From: Thaumarchaeota archaeon UBA160
GTDB lineage: Archaea > Thermoproteota > Nitrososphaeria > Conexivisphaerales > UBA164
NCBI GenBank assembly: GCA_002506605.1
Contig: DAXX01000015.1
Span: 432-6,740, forward strand
Direction of reading: 5' to 3'
Length of the DNA: 6,309 bases
Of this stretch, positions 1 through 6,301 are shown in pieces; position 1 is the first letter of the stretch; every line of letters begins with the position of its first letter. Under the pieces are notes generated by a model. The model was not told the origin of the DNA. It ran no database searches and saw nothing but the letters and a program-made list of their open reading frames with translations. The position numbers were made by a program, and so were the translations under genes.

Positions 1-711
1 ATATACATTAAGTTCAGTAGGCTTTCTGCAAAAGTAGATGGCGTAGCGGTACAGGACGGTTATGCTATTTACCAGCACTGGTTTATAATCTCTGAGAACA
101 AAAAGTGGTCCGTTGTTCAACAGGGTCTTAATGTAAACAAAGGATACGCCAGAAGATATCACATAAACGGAGATGAAAATAAGGACATGTTAAACGATCC
201 ACATTCTGGCATAGCTGCTCTAGACCCTAACAGAACTGTTCTAAATTTAGCAACAAAAGAATCAGAAGAAAACAGAAAAGCAACGCTCGAGCTTTTGACA
301 GCAGGAAGGGGGCTTGATGGCTACATTTACGGCAAAAAAAGCCTCCATTTAGAAAGGTATTTCGATAAGCGTTTGATGAAAATAATAAACAAAATTAACC
401 CATCAACATACGAAGAGCTTTTGCTCACGAAAGGAATGGGAGCTAAAGCAGTGAGGGCTCTCGCGCTAACAGCATCTGTTATATATGGAGCTGAACCTTC
501 TTACAAGGATCCAGCCGTTTTCTCTTTTGCTCATGGAGGAAAAGATGGGATACCTTACCCGGTAGATCGCGCGCTTTATGAAAGCACAATAAAATATTTG
601 CAAGAGGTAATTGAAGGAATAGAAGCTGATCTCGAAGACAAAAAGAAGATGCTTAAAAAGCTTTCCTCAAACAGCTGGTTAAGAGGAGCTATAACGGATC
701 TAAAGTTATAA
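1..711 (+). CDS. DUF763 family protein, C-terminal part (5' end outside window)
   Basis: The reading frame is open from the first base, so the gene starts upstream of the window; 236 codons are visible and it ends with TAA at 709-711. The ATG at 187 is internal, because conserved family sequence lies upstream of it. Motifs typical of DUF763 are visible: AKVDGVAVQDGYAIYQHWF (about codons 10-28), WSVVQQGLN, YARRYH, and near the end FSFAHGGKDGIPYPVDR (codons 174-190). The family occurs in archaea and some bacteria and has no established biochemical role that I know of. A stretch at codons 140-156 (LLLTKGMGAKAVRALAL) resembles a helix-hairpin-helix, which in other proteins contacts the DNA backbone; a nucleic-acid role is therefore possible but is only inference. 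The C-terminus is a charged helix rich in lysine and glutamate. The gene faces the S-component gene and its stop codon directly abuts that gene's stop. Family assignment is confident; function is unknown. Confidence 0.88.
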   Translation: MYIKFSRLSAKVDGVAVQDGYAIYQHWFIISENKKWSVVQQGLNVNKGYARRYHINGDENKDMLNDPHSGIAALDPNRTVLNLATKESEENRKATLELLTAGRGLDGYIYGKKSLHLERYFDKRLMKIINKINPSTYEELLLTKGMGAKAVRALALTASVIYGAEPSYKDPAVFSFAHGGKDGIPYPVDRALYESTIKYLQEVIEGIEADLEDKKKMLKKLSSNSWLRGAITDLKL

Positions 712-1248
712 TTATATCCAGCCTGTTCTCTTTTTTATCTTAATATATAGCGCATATGCTATAAAAAAGGAAAAAGAGTTCTGTATAATATTAAAAACCG
801 CAGTAAGAATAAGAATACTATTAAAAGGGTTTAAGCCAGCAAACTCTCCCACGTAGCTTAAAAAACCTGGCATAAAAAATTCTATTAGCACATAATTTGC
901 AACGCTCATAACAATTACTCGAGAAATTGTTGATACAACGAAAGACCCGGCTAATGATTTTTTAAATAACGGAGTCGCACCTAGAACGCTTGATGCCACA
1001 GCAAAAAATTTAAAAGCCGGCCCTATAGGCACAAAGCTTCCAAGCCCAAACAGAACTATGGCCAGAAGGGTAGCGCTTAATAGAGCGGGCTTAGGACCGC
1101 TGTAGAAAAGTAAAAAGAAAACTGGTATTTCAGCTAAATCGAAAGTAAGATATGAAAGAAGGGGAAAAGGAAGCTTTATAGGCAGAGCTTCTAAAATTAC
1201 TGCAGCTGCTGAAAAAATAGCTGTAATTGTCAGATCTTTCTTGTGCAT
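712..1248 (-). CDS. ECF transporter S component, riboflavin (RibU)-like membrane protein
   Basis: A 178-residue, strongly hydrophobic protein with about six membrane helices (roughly residues 7-22, 36-51, 54-70, 76-94, 101-125 and 143-170) and a basic, cytoplasmic-looking end (KIKKR). Size and helix count fit the substrate-binding S subunit of an energy-coupling factor vitamin importer. Helix 1 carries an AxxxA pattern (A10, A14, also A21), the motif through which S components dock on EcfT. The segments FDLAEIPVFF and ISRVIVMSVANYV resemble the RibU group, where a conserved R...M...ANY segment occurs, so riboflavin is the best substrate guess, but specificity cannot be proven by eye. No EcfA or EcfT gene lies in the window, so it would share a module encoded elsewhere (the group II arrangement). 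The ATG at 1246-1248 is favoured because a TATA box is centred about 26 bases upstream, implying a leaderless transcript. A palindrome at 1282-1298 may regulate it. Confidence 0.8.
   Translation of the reverse strand: MHKKDLTITAIFSAAAVILEALPIKLPFPLLSYLTFDLAEIPVFFLLFYSGPKPALLSATLLAIVLFGLGSFVPIGPAFKFFAVASSVLGATPLFKKSLAGSFVVSTISRVIVMSVANYVLIEFFMPGFLSYVGEFAGLNPFNSILILTAVFNIIQNSFSFFIAYALYIKIKKRTGWI
731..736 (+). terminator. Possible T-run terminator after the DUF763 gene
   Basis: A run of six T (in TCTCTTTTTTATC) lies 20 bases past the DUF763 stop, inside the opposing S-component gene. Archaeal RNA polymerase can terminate at T-rich stretches without a hairpin. There is no untranslated space between the two genes, so the DUF763 transcript must end within its neighbour. 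Confidence 0.3.
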
Positions 1249-1270
1249 CAGAAAAATGATATATTGTGTA

Positions 1271-1278
1271 GATTTAAA
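1271..1278 (-). promoter_or_regulatory. TATA box of the S-component gene
   Basis: On the minus strand this reads TTTAAATC, preceded by an A-rich BRE-like stretch (CCAAAAAA). Its centre is about 26 bases upstream of the ATG at 1248, so transcription should begin at or next to the start codon. Confidence 0.65.
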
Positions 1279-1281
1279 TTT

Positions 1282-1298
1282 TTTGGTACGTTACCAAA
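1282..1298. promoter_or_regulatory. 17-bp palindrome, candidate operator
   Basis: TTTGGTA-CGT-TACCAAA is a perfect inverted repeat with 7-base arms and a 3-base centre, lying between the divergent S-component and smc genes. Its near end is only 4 bases upstream of the S-component TATA box, overlapping the BRE, so a bound protein would be expected to affect that promoter. It lies about 47-63 bases upstream of the proposed smc start, outside the smc core promoter. Archaea have a riboflavin-responsive regulator, RbkR, that controls riboflavin synthesis and uptake genes, and it is a natural candidate; I have not matched this site to a known RbkR motif. Confidence 0.5.
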
Positions 1299-1314
1299 TT
1301 TTTAGTAAATAATG

Positions 1315-1322
1315 TTTAATTA
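1315..1322 (+). promoter_or_regulatory. TATA box of smc-scpA
   Basis: TTTAATTA with a purine-rich upstream flank (GTAAATAATG). Its centre is about 26 bases before the GTG at 1345, the same spacing as at the other promoters in the window. It supports a leaderless smc starting at 1345 rather than at the ATG at 1312, which would lie upstream of this box. Confidence 0.5.
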
Positions 1323-1344
1323 TTACATCTTTATAAAAAAAGCT

Positions 1345-4300
1345 GTGGTAAATATAGTAAAGCTCGAAATAAAGGGATTTAAATCATTTAGAGATCATGT
1401 TAGCTTAGAGTTTGTTCAAGGTTTTAATGCTATAACTGGAAAAAATGGAAGCGGCAAATCGAACGTGCTAGACGCTATAAGGTTTGCTCTTGGTTCTAAT
1501 AGCCCAAAGTCGTTAAGGGAAAGTCGTATGAGCAGACTGATCAATGAGGATTCAAGAAACAAAATTGCTAGAGTCAGTATAACTCTTTCAAACGAAAATA
1601 GATTGATCCCGGTCAATTCTGATAAAGTTACTATAACAAGAGAGCTAATGGAAGACGGAACGCAAAGGTATTTTTTAAACGGAAAAAGGTCAACTAAAAG
1701 CGCTATTGAAGACGTGCTTGCGGTCGCTGGTATAACAGCTGACGGTCTTAACATAGTCCCCCAAGGTTCTCTTAATACAATAGCGGAAATGTCTCCATCT
1801 GACAGAATGCAACTTTTGCAAGAAATAATAGGCATAAAAGTTTATGACGAAAAGAAAGCAGAGGCTTTACAGAGGTTAAAAGAAGCGGATGAACAGCTAT
1901 CTGTTACTTTTGCGAAAATGGATGAAAAAAGGGAAATCATGGTAAAGCTGGAAACTGAAATGAACGAATTTGCGAGGTTAAATCTTATAATCGAAGAAAT
2001 AGAAAAGTACAAAAAAGCAAAGCTGTTAAAAAGGCTGTCTGAAATATCGCAAGAAAAGGAAAAGATCAAAAAATCAATTGAAGAATCTCAAACCAAGTCA
2101 GAAGCGCTTTCTAAAGAGTTGGACGAACTTATAAAAATGCTTGAAGGAGGAGAATCTTCAAGAAAATTTTATGAAGATTATGCAAATATGAAGAGCAGGC
2201 TTAACGTCATTGAATCAGAACTCCATTACATAGATTTGGACTTGAATTCTTATCTAGAAGAAATTGAGAAAGCTTCTAAAGCTTTGTCAGATCTAAAAGA
2301 AATGCTCATAAACCTCAATCAAACCAAATCATCTTTAGAAGATAAAATAGCGCAAACACAGAAAGATCTTGATAATCTAGTTTCTGAACTTTCTCTTACT
2401 GATGAAGAAATATCAGAACTTCAGAAGAGCAAAGAAAAGATGATATCTCTGGCAAATGAAAAAGAAAATTACCAAAGAAGGTTATCTTCTGCTATTGAAA
2501 GGCTAATAAACGCTAGAATAAGAATAGAAAAAAATCTTGAATATCTCAAAGGAATTTTGAATGCTGAGAAACAAAGCTTACAAGGTTATGAGGAACTGAT
2601 AAGAAAGCACGAAGAGCTCAAAGAAAGAATAAACAGTTTAAGCGTGAACGAAAAGCAAGAAAACGCTGAAGAATACGTTTCAAAGCTTGAAAAGTTAAGA
2701 ACAAGGAGACAGGAAATTATAAAAGAGGTAGCAAAAGCAAATGAGATACTTATCAAAGCGATAGGTTACGCAACAGCTCAAAAATTGATCAAGAAAATTA
2801 AAGATAACAATGATGTTGATGAGCTCTTGAAAGCAGGTCTTCTTGAAGGGTATGTAGGAAAATTGAGTGAAATAATTCAACCTAAGGCAGGTTATGAAAA
2901 AATAGTAAACTCTGTAATTGAATATTTAAAAGATCCGCTCATATTTTCTTCATCTAACGATAAAGTGATTAGATTTTTGAAAAATACATCTAGAAAAAGA
3001 GCTGTCTTTTTAAATGAAATAACAAAAAACGCCACGTGTCAGAATTCTATAATCAACTATATCGAATATCAGCAAAAATATAAGAGCGTAGTAGAATACC
3101 TTTTGGGAAGGATCTGCCTGGGGTATGAGAACTGTTGTGAGGCTACGGTTTTAAAAGATGGAACAATAATAAGCAAAGGCGTTTATGAAATAGGACAATT
3201 AGAAGCGCTAAAGTTCGATCTCGAAGAATTCTCTAAAAAGCTTTCGAAAGTTAAAGAAAGCACAGACAAGCTAGCGGAAGTCATTTCTAAAAGAACGCAA
3301 ACGATCTCTGAGATTTCTAACGAGATTTTAGAGTTAAGGCAGAAACTGGCAGTTGCCTCTGGCGCATCATTAAATAATGAAATAATAAAAGAATTAGGTA
3401 ATTTAATAAGCAATGAAGAGACAGCGTTACGAAAATATATCGTTGAATTAGATGGTCTCAAACAAACTCTGAAAAAGAACTCTTTAGAAATAAGCATGTA
3501 CGAAAAGATCATCTATAACATAAATGAAAGGATAGAAAACATACAAAATAAGTTAAGAAAAACGGAACCTGTTGCATTAAACATTTCAGAACTTGAAGCC
3601 AAGTTAGCTGAAGGCCTTAAAAAGAAAGAATTGCTAGAAGCTCAGATACTGGAAAGAAAAAATTATATAAATGAATTGCATCTAAATCTAAATTCCGTAA
3701 AAGAAAGAATAACTGTCACATCACAAAGCATTGCAGATCTAGAAAAAAGGATTGATGATTACAAAAGTAAAATAGCAGAATTAAATGCCAAGAAAGATTC
3801 GTTAATAAAAGAAAAACAGGATCTCAAATTTTATTTAGATGATCTTGAAGCAAGGGTAAAAGTTATTTCTGAGGCCGAAGCTTCAAAAGAACAGCTTACT
3901 AAAGAAAAAGATAGGCTCCTTAAGGATATTAAGGATCTAAACAGAAAAATTGAGAAATTAAAGGTTGAACTTGAAGACATAGAATCAGAAGAAAATGATA
4001 TTAAAAAACAGATCGATACCATAAATTATGAACCATATGAACTTTTAGGGGACTACGAACCTATAATATCAGAGCTCATGCAAGAACGAATGGAGCTTGA
4101 AAACCGGGTAAACAAAATGGCTGAAAAGGATTATTTTGAATACTACAGGTCTTATAAAGAAGCGTCTAGCAGAAGAAATGAACTGGAGAAAGACAGAGAC
4201 GCGATAATTAAATTCATAGAGGATATAGACAGGCAGAAAAAGGATACGTTCATAAAAGCTTTTCAAGAAATAGACAGAAAGGTTAGGGAAATATTTAAAC

Positions 4301-4707
4301 AGATAGTGGAGGGCAACGCTTGGTTAGAGCTGGAAAACCCCGATAATCCTTTCGAAGGAGGAGTCTTTTTGATTGGCCAATTTGGTGAAAAACAACCAAG
4401 GGAATCGGCATCTCTCAGTGGAGGAGAAAAAGCTGTTCTTTCAGTTTCTTTCTTAATGGCCATTCAATCCTCTTTTCCGTCAAACTTCTATATTTTTGAT
4501 GAAATAGATGCTAACCTAGACGCGGAAAGGGCTGAAAAGCTAGGAAACTTTTTAAAAAATTGGTCTCGGACTTCTCAAATAATCCTGATATCCTTAAAAG
4601 ATACGATGATATCAAAAGCAGATAAGGTTTTTGGAGTTTACGAAAGGGAAGGCGTTAGCAAAATTTTGCCATTAGAGATGAGCAAGATACGCAATGAGCA
4701 GCAATGA
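1345..4707 (+). CDS. smc: Chromosome segregation ATPase SMC
   Basis: SMC is the ATP-driven, DNA-loop-handling subunit of the archaeal/bacterial condensin; it dimerises through its hinge and is closed at the heads by ScpA. The predicted protein has 1120 residues, the usual SMC size. From the GTG: Walker A GKNGSGKS (32-39); Q-loop in IVPQGSLNTIAEMSPSDR (Q140); a long coiled coil; a hinge at about 499-617; a returning coiled coil; the signature LSGGEK (1024-1029); Walker B FYIFDE (D1052, E1053); a D-loop (NLD); and the C-terminal ISLKD...ADKVFGV typical of the family. The start is chosen at GTG because it leaves exactly ten residues before GFKSF, as in other archaeal SMCs, and because a TATA box lies about 26 bases upstream; an ATG at 1312 would add eleven atypical residues (MFNYYIFIKKA). 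Oddities: Walker A has Lys where Pro is usual, all four cysteines are in the hinge, and the hinge Gly-Gly pair reads Ile-Gly. The gene overlaps scpA by 14 bases. Confidence 0.96.
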   Translation: MVNIVKLEIKGFKSFRDHVSLEFVQGFNAITGKNGSGKSNVLDAIRFALGSNSPKSLRESRMSRLINEDSRNKIARVSITLSNENRLIPVNSDKVTITRELMEDGTQRYFLNGKRSTKSAIEDVLAVAGITADGLNIVPQGSLNTIAEMSPSDRMQLLQEIIGIKVYDEKKAEALQRLKEADEQLSVTFAKMDEKREIMVKLETEMNEFARLNLIIEEIEKYKKAKLLKRLSEISQEKEKIKKSIEESQTKSEALSKELDELIKMLEGGESSRKFYEDYANMKSRLNVIESELHYIDLDLNSYLEEIEKASKALSDLKEMLINLNQTKSSLEDKIAQTQKDLDNLVSELSLTDEEISELQKSKEKMISLANEKENYQRRLSSAIERLINARIRIEKNLEYLKGILNAEKQSLQGYEELIRKHEELKERINSLSVNEKQENAEEYVSKLEKLRTRRQEIIKEVAKANEILIKAIGYATAQKLIKKIKDNNDVDELLKAGLLEGYVGKLSEIIQPKAGYEKIVNSVIEYLKDPLIFSSSNDKVIRFLKNTSRKRAVFLNEITKNATCQNSIINYIEYQQKYKSVVEYLLGRICLGYENCCEATVLKDGTIISKGVYEIGQLEALKFDLEEFSKKLSKVKESTDKLAEVISKRTQTISEISNEILELRQKLAVASGASLNNEIIKELGNLISNEETALRKYIVELDGLKQTLKKNSLEISMYEKIIYNINERIENIQNKLRKTEPVALNISELEAKLAEGLKKKELLEAQILERKNYINELHLNLNSVKERITVTSQSIADLEKRIDDYKSKIAELNAKKDSLIKEKQDLKFYLDDLEARVKVISEAEASKEQLTKEKDRLLKDIKDLNRKIEKLKVELEDIESEENDIKKQIDTINYEPYELLGDYEPIISELMQERMELENRVNKMAEKDYFEYYRSYKEASSRRNELEKDRDAIIKFIEDIDRQKKDTFIKAFQEIDRKVREIFKQIVEGNAWLELENPDNPFEGGVFLIGQFGEKQPRESASLSGGEKAVLSVSFLMAIQSSFPSNFYIFDEIDANLDAERAEKLGNFLKNWSRTSQIILISLKDTMISKADKVFGVYEREGVSKILPLEMSKIRNEQQ

Positions 4708-5308
4708 GATAAGCGATGGCATAAAAATTCTTTTAAATCCAGATTTGGTAAGAAGGCTCAATCCGTGGGAGTTTAAAGTTTACGTACTGTTAGAGCTTTT
4801 TAAAAAATATCTTGAAGAAACACGAATGACCGACTTTAGATTAAGCGGTATCGCGGTATCAACTTCAAGCTTGATATATGAAATGAAAGTCAAAAAAATG
4901 TTCTATGAGCCAAAGAAAAGAGAACTGCGAAAAAGCGAAGCTCCATTGGATATAGAGGTTAACTTGCAACCTTACATACCATTGGAAATACCTATAGCGG
5001 ACTTAGACGAGCTTATTGAAGCTTTTAAAGAAATGATAAAGGAACTTACAAACAAACAAAGTCTGATACCAAAGGGCATCGAACCTTCTTTATTGCCAGT
5101 TATAAATGAAACTTTAGTTTTAGAGAGTTTGAAAAAATATGAAAATCTTGTATTATCTATATTGAAAAATAAGGGTAAAGCTTCGCTGTATGAAATAATT
5201 AAAGTCAATAATGCATTAGAAGCTATCAGAATGTTTTTAGCGATACTTTTGTTGCTTTCAGACGGAAAAATTGATGTAAATGAAGATTTGCAGATTTTTA
5301 TAAAATAA
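4694..5308 (+). CDS. scpA: Segregation and condensation protein A (kleisin ScpA)
   Basis: ScpA is the kleisin that links the two SMC heads into a closed ring. The protein has 204 residues, at the short end for the family. The N-terminal part (about 12-70) has the ScpA pattern LNPDLVRRLNPWEFKVYVLL followed by DFRLSGIAVSTSSLIYEMKVKKM, corresponding to the helices that pack on the SMC neck. A proline-containing linker with LQPYIPLEIPIADLDELIEA (91-110) matches the PPLP...LEELIEAL segment of relatives. The C-terminus (about 147-204), ending in AIRMFLAILLLLSDGKIDVNEDLQIFI, is the winged helix that binds the other SMC head. The ATG lies inside the end of smc, with a 14-base overlap and no Shine-Dalgarno sequence, so the two genes should be co-transcribed and their expression coupled. 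The partner ScpB, a wHTH protein often encoded nearby, is not in this window. Sequence divergence is high, but context and pattern make the call firm. Confidence 0.9.
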   Translation: MSSNEISDGIKILLNPDLVRRLNPWEFKVYVLLELFKKYLEETRMTDFRLSGIAVSTSSLIYEMKVKKMFYEPKKRELRKSEAPLDIEVNLQPYIPLEIPIADLDELIEAFKEMIKELTNKQSLIPKGIEPSLLPVINETLVLESLKKYENLVLSILKNKGKASLYEIIKVNNALEAIRMFLAILLLLSDGKIDVNEDLQIFIK

Positions 5309-5318
5309 CTCTTTAATA

Positions 5319-5353
5319 ATTATGTGATTAACAAATAAGTTTATTATGTGATT
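5319..5353. repeat. 11-bp direct repeat pair upstream of the uridine phosphorylase gene
   Basis: ATTATGTGATT occurs at 5319-5329 and again, identically, at 5343-5353, with start-to-start spacing of 24 bases. The second copy overlaps the TATA box of the next gene and the first lies just upstream of its BRE. This could be a tandem operator. The 62-base spacer is very AT-rich, so a chance repeat is not excluded. Confidence 0.5.
5340..5347 (+). promoter_or_regulatory. TATA box of the uridine phosphorylase gene
   Basis: TTTATTAT with a purine-rich BRE-like flank (AACAAATAAG). Its centre is about 27 bases before the ATG at 5371, predicting a leaderless transcript independent of smc-scpA. A second AT-rich match (TTTTTTAAAAG, 5351-5361) is too close to the start codon and has a pyrimidine-rich flank. 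Confidence 0.6.
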
Positions 5354-5370
5354 TTTTAAAAGTATAACCC

Positions 5371-6201
5371 ATGAATGAGCTAAAAAAATCGGAGGAACCA
5401 AAAGTAGGAGAAGCTCTTTATCATATTCGCATAAGCAAGGGGCAAATACCAAGGTTTGTATTTTTACCTGGAGATCCAGACAGAGTAAAGGTATTTGCGA
5501 AAAGCTGGGATTCAAGCCAGCTGGTAGCGCAAGAAAGGGAGTACCTTACGTATAAAGGAATTTATAAAGGTGTTGAACTTGCATGCACATCAACTGGCAT
5601 AGGCTCAGGGGCTATAGCTATAGCTGTTGAAGAGCTTCTTAGAGTTGGAGCTGACACATTGATAAGAACCGGCACAACTGGTGCTCTCTGGAAAGATATA
5701 GAAATAGGCGATTTGATAATATCCGTAGGGGCGGTTAGAGCTGATGGGGCAACTAAGGCTTACGCTCCAATAGAATATCCAGCGGTTGCAAATTATGAGG
5801 TTGTAAATGCGTTGGTCGAAGCAGCGGAAACTCTAGGGGTAAATTACTGGCTTGGCATAACGTATTCCACTGATAGCTTTTATCTAGGACAGGGGAGACC
5901 AGGATTTAGAGGTTTTACAAATGAGTATTCAGAGAACATCGTGGAGAATTTAAAAAAGCTAAACGTTGTCAACATGGAAATGGAATCGTCTACGCTCTTT
6001 ACTTTGGCATCTATATATAATGTTAGGGCAGGCTCAATATTTGCAGCCATAGCCAACAGAGAAACAGGAGAATTTGTTCCCAACGCAGGCGTCGAAACAA
6101 TGGTAAAGGTTGCAAATGAAGCAGTCAAAATACTGTATGAATGGGATCAGAAGAAAAAAGAAAGAGGTAAAAGATATTTCTATCCTTCTTTAATTAAATG
6201 A
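5371..6201 (+). CDS. udp: Uridine phosphorylase (nucleoside phosphorylase-I family)
   Basis: The enzyme cleaves uridine with phosphate to uracil and ribose-1-phosphate in cytosolic pyrimidine salvage. The protein has 276 residues against about 253 in E. coli Udp; the extra length is a roughly ten-residue N-terminal lead and a basic C-terminal tail (DQKKKERGKRYFYPSLIK). Phosphate-site residues are recognisable: H18, G34 and R38 in LPGDPDRV, R56 in QEREY, and R99/T102 in IRTGTTGA. The uracil-specific pair is present as Q174 and R176 in FYLGQGR, with F170, which separates it from purine nucleoside phosphorylases. The ribose-binding E203-M204-E205 lies in NMEMES. RADGATKAYAPIEYPAVA (123-140) closely matches the family. 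The start at ATG 5371 fits a TATA box about 27 bases upstream. It follows scpA by 62 bases but appears to have its own promoter. Activity on other pyrimidine or purine nucleosides cannot be ruled out. Confidence 0.93.
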   Translation: MNELKKSEEPKVGEALYHIRISKGQIPRFVFLPGDPDRVKVFAKSWDSSQLVAQEREYLTYKGIYKGVELACTSTGIGSGAIAIAVEELLRVGADTLIRTGTTGALWKDIEIGDLIISVGAVRADGATKAYAPIEYPAVANYEVVNALVEAAETLGVNYWLGITYSTDSFYLGQGRPGFRGFTNEYSENIVENLKKLNVVNMEMESSTLFTLASIYNVRAGSIFAAIANRETGEFVPNAGVETMVKVANEAVKILYEWDQKKKERGKRYFYPSLIK

Positions 6202-6205
6202 ATAA

Positions 6206-6261
6206 CTTTCTAGAATAAACCCTGTTTTTACAAAAGAATGAAAGACTCACCCTTTCTAGGG
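6206..6261. repeat. CTTTCTAG repeated twice in the 3' spacer
   Basis: CTTTCTAG occurs at 6206-6213, extending into the 8-bp palindrome TTCTAGAA (6208-6215), and again at 6252-6259 inside CCCT-TTCT-AGGG (6250-6261). The second copy ends just upstream of the BRE of the promoter at 6271, so it is placed where an operator could act. The elements are short and chance is possible. Confidence 0.3.
6223..6230 (+). terminator. Possible T-run terminator after the uridine phosphorylase gene
   Basis: TGTTTTTA, a run of five T about 24 bases past the stop codon at 6199-6201. No clear hairpin precedes it. It is a weak candidate for the archaeal T-tract type. Confidence 0.3.
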
Positions 6262-6262
6262 G

Positions 6263-6278
6263 GATAAAAGTTTAAATG
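6263..6278 (+). promoter_or_regulatory. Strong BRE/TATA promoter of the next gene
   Basis: GATAAAAG followed by TTTAAATG is a near-ideal archaeal BRE plus TATA box. The TATA centre is about 27 bases before the ATG at 6302, so a leaderless gene probably starts there. A stable RNA starting near the same point cannot be excluded. Confidence 0.65.
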
Positions 6279-6301
6279 CACTTTTTTCTAATAAATGTTT
6301 A

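Noticed and set aside
187..189. ATG at 187 as the start of the DUF763 gene
   Set aside because: The frame is open to base 1 and carries conserved DUF763 motifs upstream of this ATG.
1249..1311. FMN riboswitch ahead of the RibU-like gene
   Set aside because: The TATA position implies essentially no leader RNA, and the spacer is too short for such a riboswitch.
3037..3138. SMC gene product being Rad50 with a zinc hook
   Set aside because: There is no CxxC; the hinge, the ISLKD...ADKVFGV C-terminus and the downstream scpA identify it as SMC.
1416..4463. Several minus-strand open frames inside smc
   Set aside because: They are rich in serine, phenylalanine and isoleucine, as expected from reading the complement of a lysine/glutamate-rich coiled coil, and have no promoter or recognisable domain.
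4972..5515. Minus-strand open frames over scpA and across the scpA-uridine phosphorylase junction
   Set aside because: They lie opposite well supported genes and show no family features.
5880..6128. Minus-strand open frame inside the uridine phosphorylase gene
   Set aside because: It is the complement of conserved catalytic sequence; no independent support.
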